The notes under the pieces are model-generated. The model searched no databases. It was given only the letters and a program-made list of their open reading frames with translations, and was not told the origin of the DNA. A stretch of 37,296 bases of DNA, taken from the NCBI GenBank assembly GCA_964407165.1, contig CAYOUJ010000023.1, forward strand, positions 1 to 37,296. Direction: 5' to 3'. The position numbers were made by a program, and so were the translations under genes. This document shows, one piece after another, positions 35,369 to 37,296 of the stretch. Source of the DNA: CAZPKH01 sp964407165. Its GTDB lineage: Bacteria; Bacteroidota; Bacteroidia; Bacteroidales; Muribaculaceae. Each line of letters begins with the position of its first letter. Position 1 is the first letter of the stretch.

Positions 35369-36229
35369 TTAGAAGCCGATGCCGAGACCGACGGTGATGG
35401 TTTTGAACTCGGGGCCGTAGCCCTTGCGGAACCAGCTGTTTGGTGAGTACTTGACCATGACGCATGTGTTGTCGGCCAGGCCGAGTGCGCCGACGAGGTC
35501 GACGGAGAAGAATCGCTGGTTGAGGCCCTTGTACGACTCCTTGTAGTGGCGGTTGTCAACGTCCCAGGAGGCGGAGGCGGTGGTGTAGGTGTTGAGGTTG
35601 AGCACGCATCCGACGGTGACGCCGAAGTCCTTGTAAATGTTCTGGCGGAGGGTTATGGGGAAGGTGAGTGCAAAGTTGTGGATGCGGCTGCGGCCGGGGG
35701 TGACGTCTTCGTCGGCGGTGACGATGGCGAGACGGTCGGCGTCGGGCATGTCGAGGCGGTAACCGTCGCTGACCACCATGGTCTTGATGCTGAAGCCGAA
35801 GCCTATGCGGAGGTTAGGTCCGCGGCGCCAGGGCTGCACCTCGGCGCCGATGACGCTCATGACGCCGCCCTCGAGGAAAGTCTTGACGCCGTCAGGCTCG
35901 TCCATGGGGATGACGGCGCCGAAGTAGATGTCGTTAAAGCCGGTGATGGCGAAGCGGCGCCAGGTGTTGCCCTTGCTCATGAAGGGGAGGCTGAAGGAGT
36001 CGCTCTCTGGTGCGGCGGAGGCCTCGTTGTCGACCTTCACGGAGTATTCGTAATGGTAGTCGGGATGGCCGGGTATGCCGGTGACGGTGACGGTGTTGAG
36101 ACCCGGGGTGGAGGTGATGACCACTGTGCCGGGCCGTGAGATGCTGATGACGGTGTCGGCGGCCTCCTGGGCGCGGAGCGTGGCGAGGGAGCCGACGGCC
36201 AGCAATGCGATGAGTAGAAGTTTTTTCAT
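35369..36229 (-). CDS. Exported barrel-like protein, tandem paralogue
   Basis: Function not recognised. The start is the ATG at 36229 (MKKLLLIALLAVGSLATLRA, signal peptide, then QEAADTV); an in-frame ATG at 36271 would add 14 unlikely residues. An N-terminal ISISRPGTVVITSTPG and VTVTGIPGHPDYHYEYSV are followed by SLPFMSKGNTWRRFAITGFN. Barrel-like strands come next: LRIGFGFSIKTMVVSDGYRL, IHNFALTFPITLRQNIYKDF, VTVGCVLNLNTYTTASASWD, FFSVDLVGALGLADNTCVMV and KYSPNSWFRKGYGPEF, ending in ITVGLGIGF. It pairs with the next gene as a tandem duplicate. Proteins with the SPNSWF/GPEFK motif occur in Bacteroidales operons beside ECF sigma/anti-sigma genes, but I know of no tested function. Confidence 0.7.
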   Translation of the reverse strand: MKKLLLIALLAVGSLATLRAQEAADTVISISRPGTVVITSTPGLNTVTVTGIPGHPDYHYEYSVKVDNEASAAPESDSFSLPFMSKGNTWRRFAITGFNDIYFGAVIPMDEPDGVKTFLEGGVMSVIGAEVQPWRRGPNLRIGFGFSIKTMVVSDGYRLDMPDADRLAIVTADEDVTPGRSRIHNFALTFPITLRQNIYKDFGVTVGCVLNLNTYTTASASWDVDNRHYKESYKGLNQRFFSVDLVGALGLADNTCVMVKYSPNSWFRKGYGPEFKTITVGLGIGF

Positions 36230-36288
36230 ATACTGTGGGTTGGGGGCTTGGCGCCGGGAGGCGCCAGGCACGGTGAGCTTTTTTGTGA

Positions 36289-36726
36289 CTAATCGACGAG
36301 GGCCTTTACGTAAGCGGCGGAGGCTTTGCCCTCCATGTAGATGAGCGACACCTTGTAGCGGGATGAGTTATGGGTGCACTTGTACATTATATAACGGTTG
36401 AGGCCGTTGCGTGGTTTGAGCATGTAGAAGCCGTAGTAGAGGCGCCCGTCGCGGAAGGTGGTCTCGGTCATCTCGGCCTTGGAGCCGTCCTTCACCACCT
36501 TGTCTTCGATCTCCTTGGCCGTCTTCTGGTCGGTGATCAGCTCGAGAGAGCGGAAGACGGTGAGGCCGTAAGAGCTGATCATGTCGCCGGTGATGCACGT
36601 CTCCTTGGCCTGCTTGCTGTCGCGGAAGCGGCCGTCGAAGAGGGCGTTGATGTTAAGCCCGGCCTGGGCCATCGCCGCGGTGGCAGCGAGGGTGAGCATT
36701 AATATTAGCAGTGCGGTACGTCTCAT
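36289..36726 (-). CDS. Small exported protein (DUF6108-like)
   Basis: A signal peptide fills residues 1-20 (MRRTALLILMLTLAATAAMA). The mature 125 residues (GLNINALFDGRFRDSKQAKE, SYGLTVFRSLELITDQK, TFRDGRLYYGFYMLKPRNG, RYIMYKCTHNSSRYKVSLIY, MEGKASAAYVKALV) resemble a small Bacteroidales family annotated DUF6108, usually found beside an ECF sigma factor and anti-sigma-like gene; that recognition is from memory and moderate. It overlaps the upstream anti-sigma-like gene by 4 bp (ATGA), so the two are translationally coupled. It is likely periplasmic or surface-facing. Confidence 0.65.
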   Translation of the reverse strand: MRRTALLILMLTLAATAAMAQAGLNINALFDGRFRDSKQAKETCITGDMISSYGLTVFRSLELITDQKTAKEIEDKVVKDGSKAEMTETTFRDGRLYYGFYMLKPRNGLNRYIMYKCTHNSSRYKVSLIYMEGKASAAYVKALVD

Positions 36727-37256
36727 TGGTCTGCGAATTTTTCGTTAGACACTTCGCGCTTGGCCTGTCGCATCTCGTCAAGCTGGGCCTCGATGTCGGC
36801 AGAAACCTCGTCGGAGGCGTCGCCCATCTCGCGCAGCTGGCTTTGCATCAGGCTGAGCACCTTGTCGGGGTCGTCGACCTTCCGGCCTCCGACGTATGCC
36901 AGGCACATCCCCTGCTCGGCGGGGGCGGCCGTCGAGGGGTTGCGCAGGATGACTGCAGCGCCTACCAAGAGCAGGGCCACAGCGGCGGCTATGGCACGCA
37001 GGCGCGAGCCGGAATTTCGGGATTTCGAAATCTCGAGATCTCGATTTCCGACGGCAGAAGCCGCCTTTACGGCCAGTGCCTCGCGAAGCTGCGCCGCCGT
37101 GTCAGCCGTGATGGGAAAGTCGGCCACAGGCTCCCCGCGGAGCACCGCGTCGAGCCAGCGCAGGTCGGCCGACGTGGCTCCGCCGTCGAAGTAGCGCCGG
37201 AGCAGCTGCTGCAGCTGCCGTTCATCAATTATTATATGCAACAAGTCTTTCTTCAT
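36723..37256 (-). CDS. Single-span membrane protein, anti-sigma-factor-like
   Basis: The 177 residues show a cytoplasmic N-terminal part (LQQLLRRYFDGGATSADLRW, LDAVLRGEPVADFPITADTA) resembling the zinc-free anti-sigma-like proteins of Bacteroidetes ECF systems. One membrane helix follows (LRAIAAAVALLLVGAAVIL), then a periplasmic tail with a charged helix (SADIEAQLDEMRQAKREVS). Residues about 70-82 (GNRDLEISKSRNSGS), just before the helix, are encoded by a GATTTCGA/TCGAAATC palindromic repeat that looks inserted. It starts a minus-strand operon (4-bp overlap with the next gene). An ECF sigma-70 gene would be expected just to the right of the window edge; this is inference. Confidence 0.65.
   Translation of the reverse strand: MKKDLLHIIIDERQLQQLLRRYFDGGATSADLRWLDAVLRGEPVADFPITADTAAQLREALAVKAASAVGNRDLEISKSRNSGSRLRAIAAAVALLLVGAAVILRNPSTAAPAEQGMCLAYVGGRKVDDPDKVLSLMQSQLREMGDASDEVSADIEAQLDEMRQAKREVSNEKFADQ
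37011..37049. repeat. Palindromic tandem repeat (GATTTCGA-type) inside the anti-sigma-like gene
   Basis: GGAATTTCGGGATTTCGAAA then TCTCGAGATCTCGATTTCC. The ends and centre are self-complementary. It is 39 bp, a multiple of three, and is read in frame. Confidence 0.7.
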
Positions 37257-37296
37257 TGTTTAGAATGGGTTTGGAGAGGGTGTGTTTCCGGTATGT

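Noticed and set aside
1..37296. tRNA, rRNA, insertion-sequence transposase or prophage genes
   Set aside because: None seen by eye. No transposase, integrase or tRNA-like cloverleaf was recognised; the only structural RNA found is the SRP RNA.

Overview
The window looks like a chromosomal segment of a GC-rich Bacteroidales bacterium, most likely a gut Muribaculaceae-type organism. The evidence is: Bacteroidetes -7 promoter boxes of the form TAnnTTTG in front of many genes; C-terminal type IX secretion (T9SS)-style sorting domains on secreted proteins; a BspA-like leucine-rich protein; PCMD, DUF3943 and GLUG-type lipoprotein families; and very high third-position GC. A run of exactly 100 N inside a tandem repeat (6320-6419) marks a scaffold gap, so this is a draft or metagenome-assembled genome. 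Family names were assigned by reading the translations; no database search was run.

Layout. 1-7040: two large secreted proteins. The first is a subtilisin-like protease with Fn3, dockerin-like and T9SS modules, whose signal peptide is out of frame across a run of nine G. The second is a cohesin-like / choice-of-anchor D / Big_2 protein. 7163-9317: rsmA and mgtE, overlapping. 9524-14261: a small outer-membrane barrel (-), a secreted starch-binding-like protein and a GLUG-type lipoprotein. 14390-23656: a long minus-strand run in the order (transcriptionally) lipid A phosphoethanolamine transferase-like, RelA/SpoT, PgpH-type HD phosphohydrolase, SIS-domain sugar-phosphate isomerase, a helical-repeat protein and a membrane protein. 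23876-27370: a POTRA-less Omp85-type barrel (-) divergent from a DUF3943 protein and a PCMD protein. 27408-34247: NAD-dependent epimerase (-), BspA-like LRR protein, trmB, an MFS transporter (-), pdxB and glutamyl-Q-tRNA(Asp) synthetase (-). 34255-34352: the small SRP RNA (minus). 34463-37256: a minus-strand set of two paralogous barrel-like proteins, a small secreted protein and a membrane-anchored anti-sigma-like protein; an ECF sigma gene would be expected just beyond the right edge.

The most unusual feature is repeated DNA. A 27-bp GC-rich palindromic element (8-bp stem, 9-nt loop), free of stop codons in all six frames, sits inside coding sequence at no fewer than 13 visible places in four genes, in both orientations and several reading frames, always preserving the frame. 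It includes an expanded 30-bp-period array broken by the gap. All four hosts are envelope or exported proteins. Other palindromic or tandem inserts lie in frame in trmB, relA/spoT, the anti-sigma-like gene and possibly the glutamyl-Q synthetase. In contrast, many intergenic gaps carry a short-unit (7-10 bp) tandem repeat, often folded into a hairpin; several unit families recur. Together this resembles the in-frame palindromic elements of Rickettsia plus the short tandemly repeated repetitive sequences of cyanobacteria, and is the best candidate here for something undescribed.
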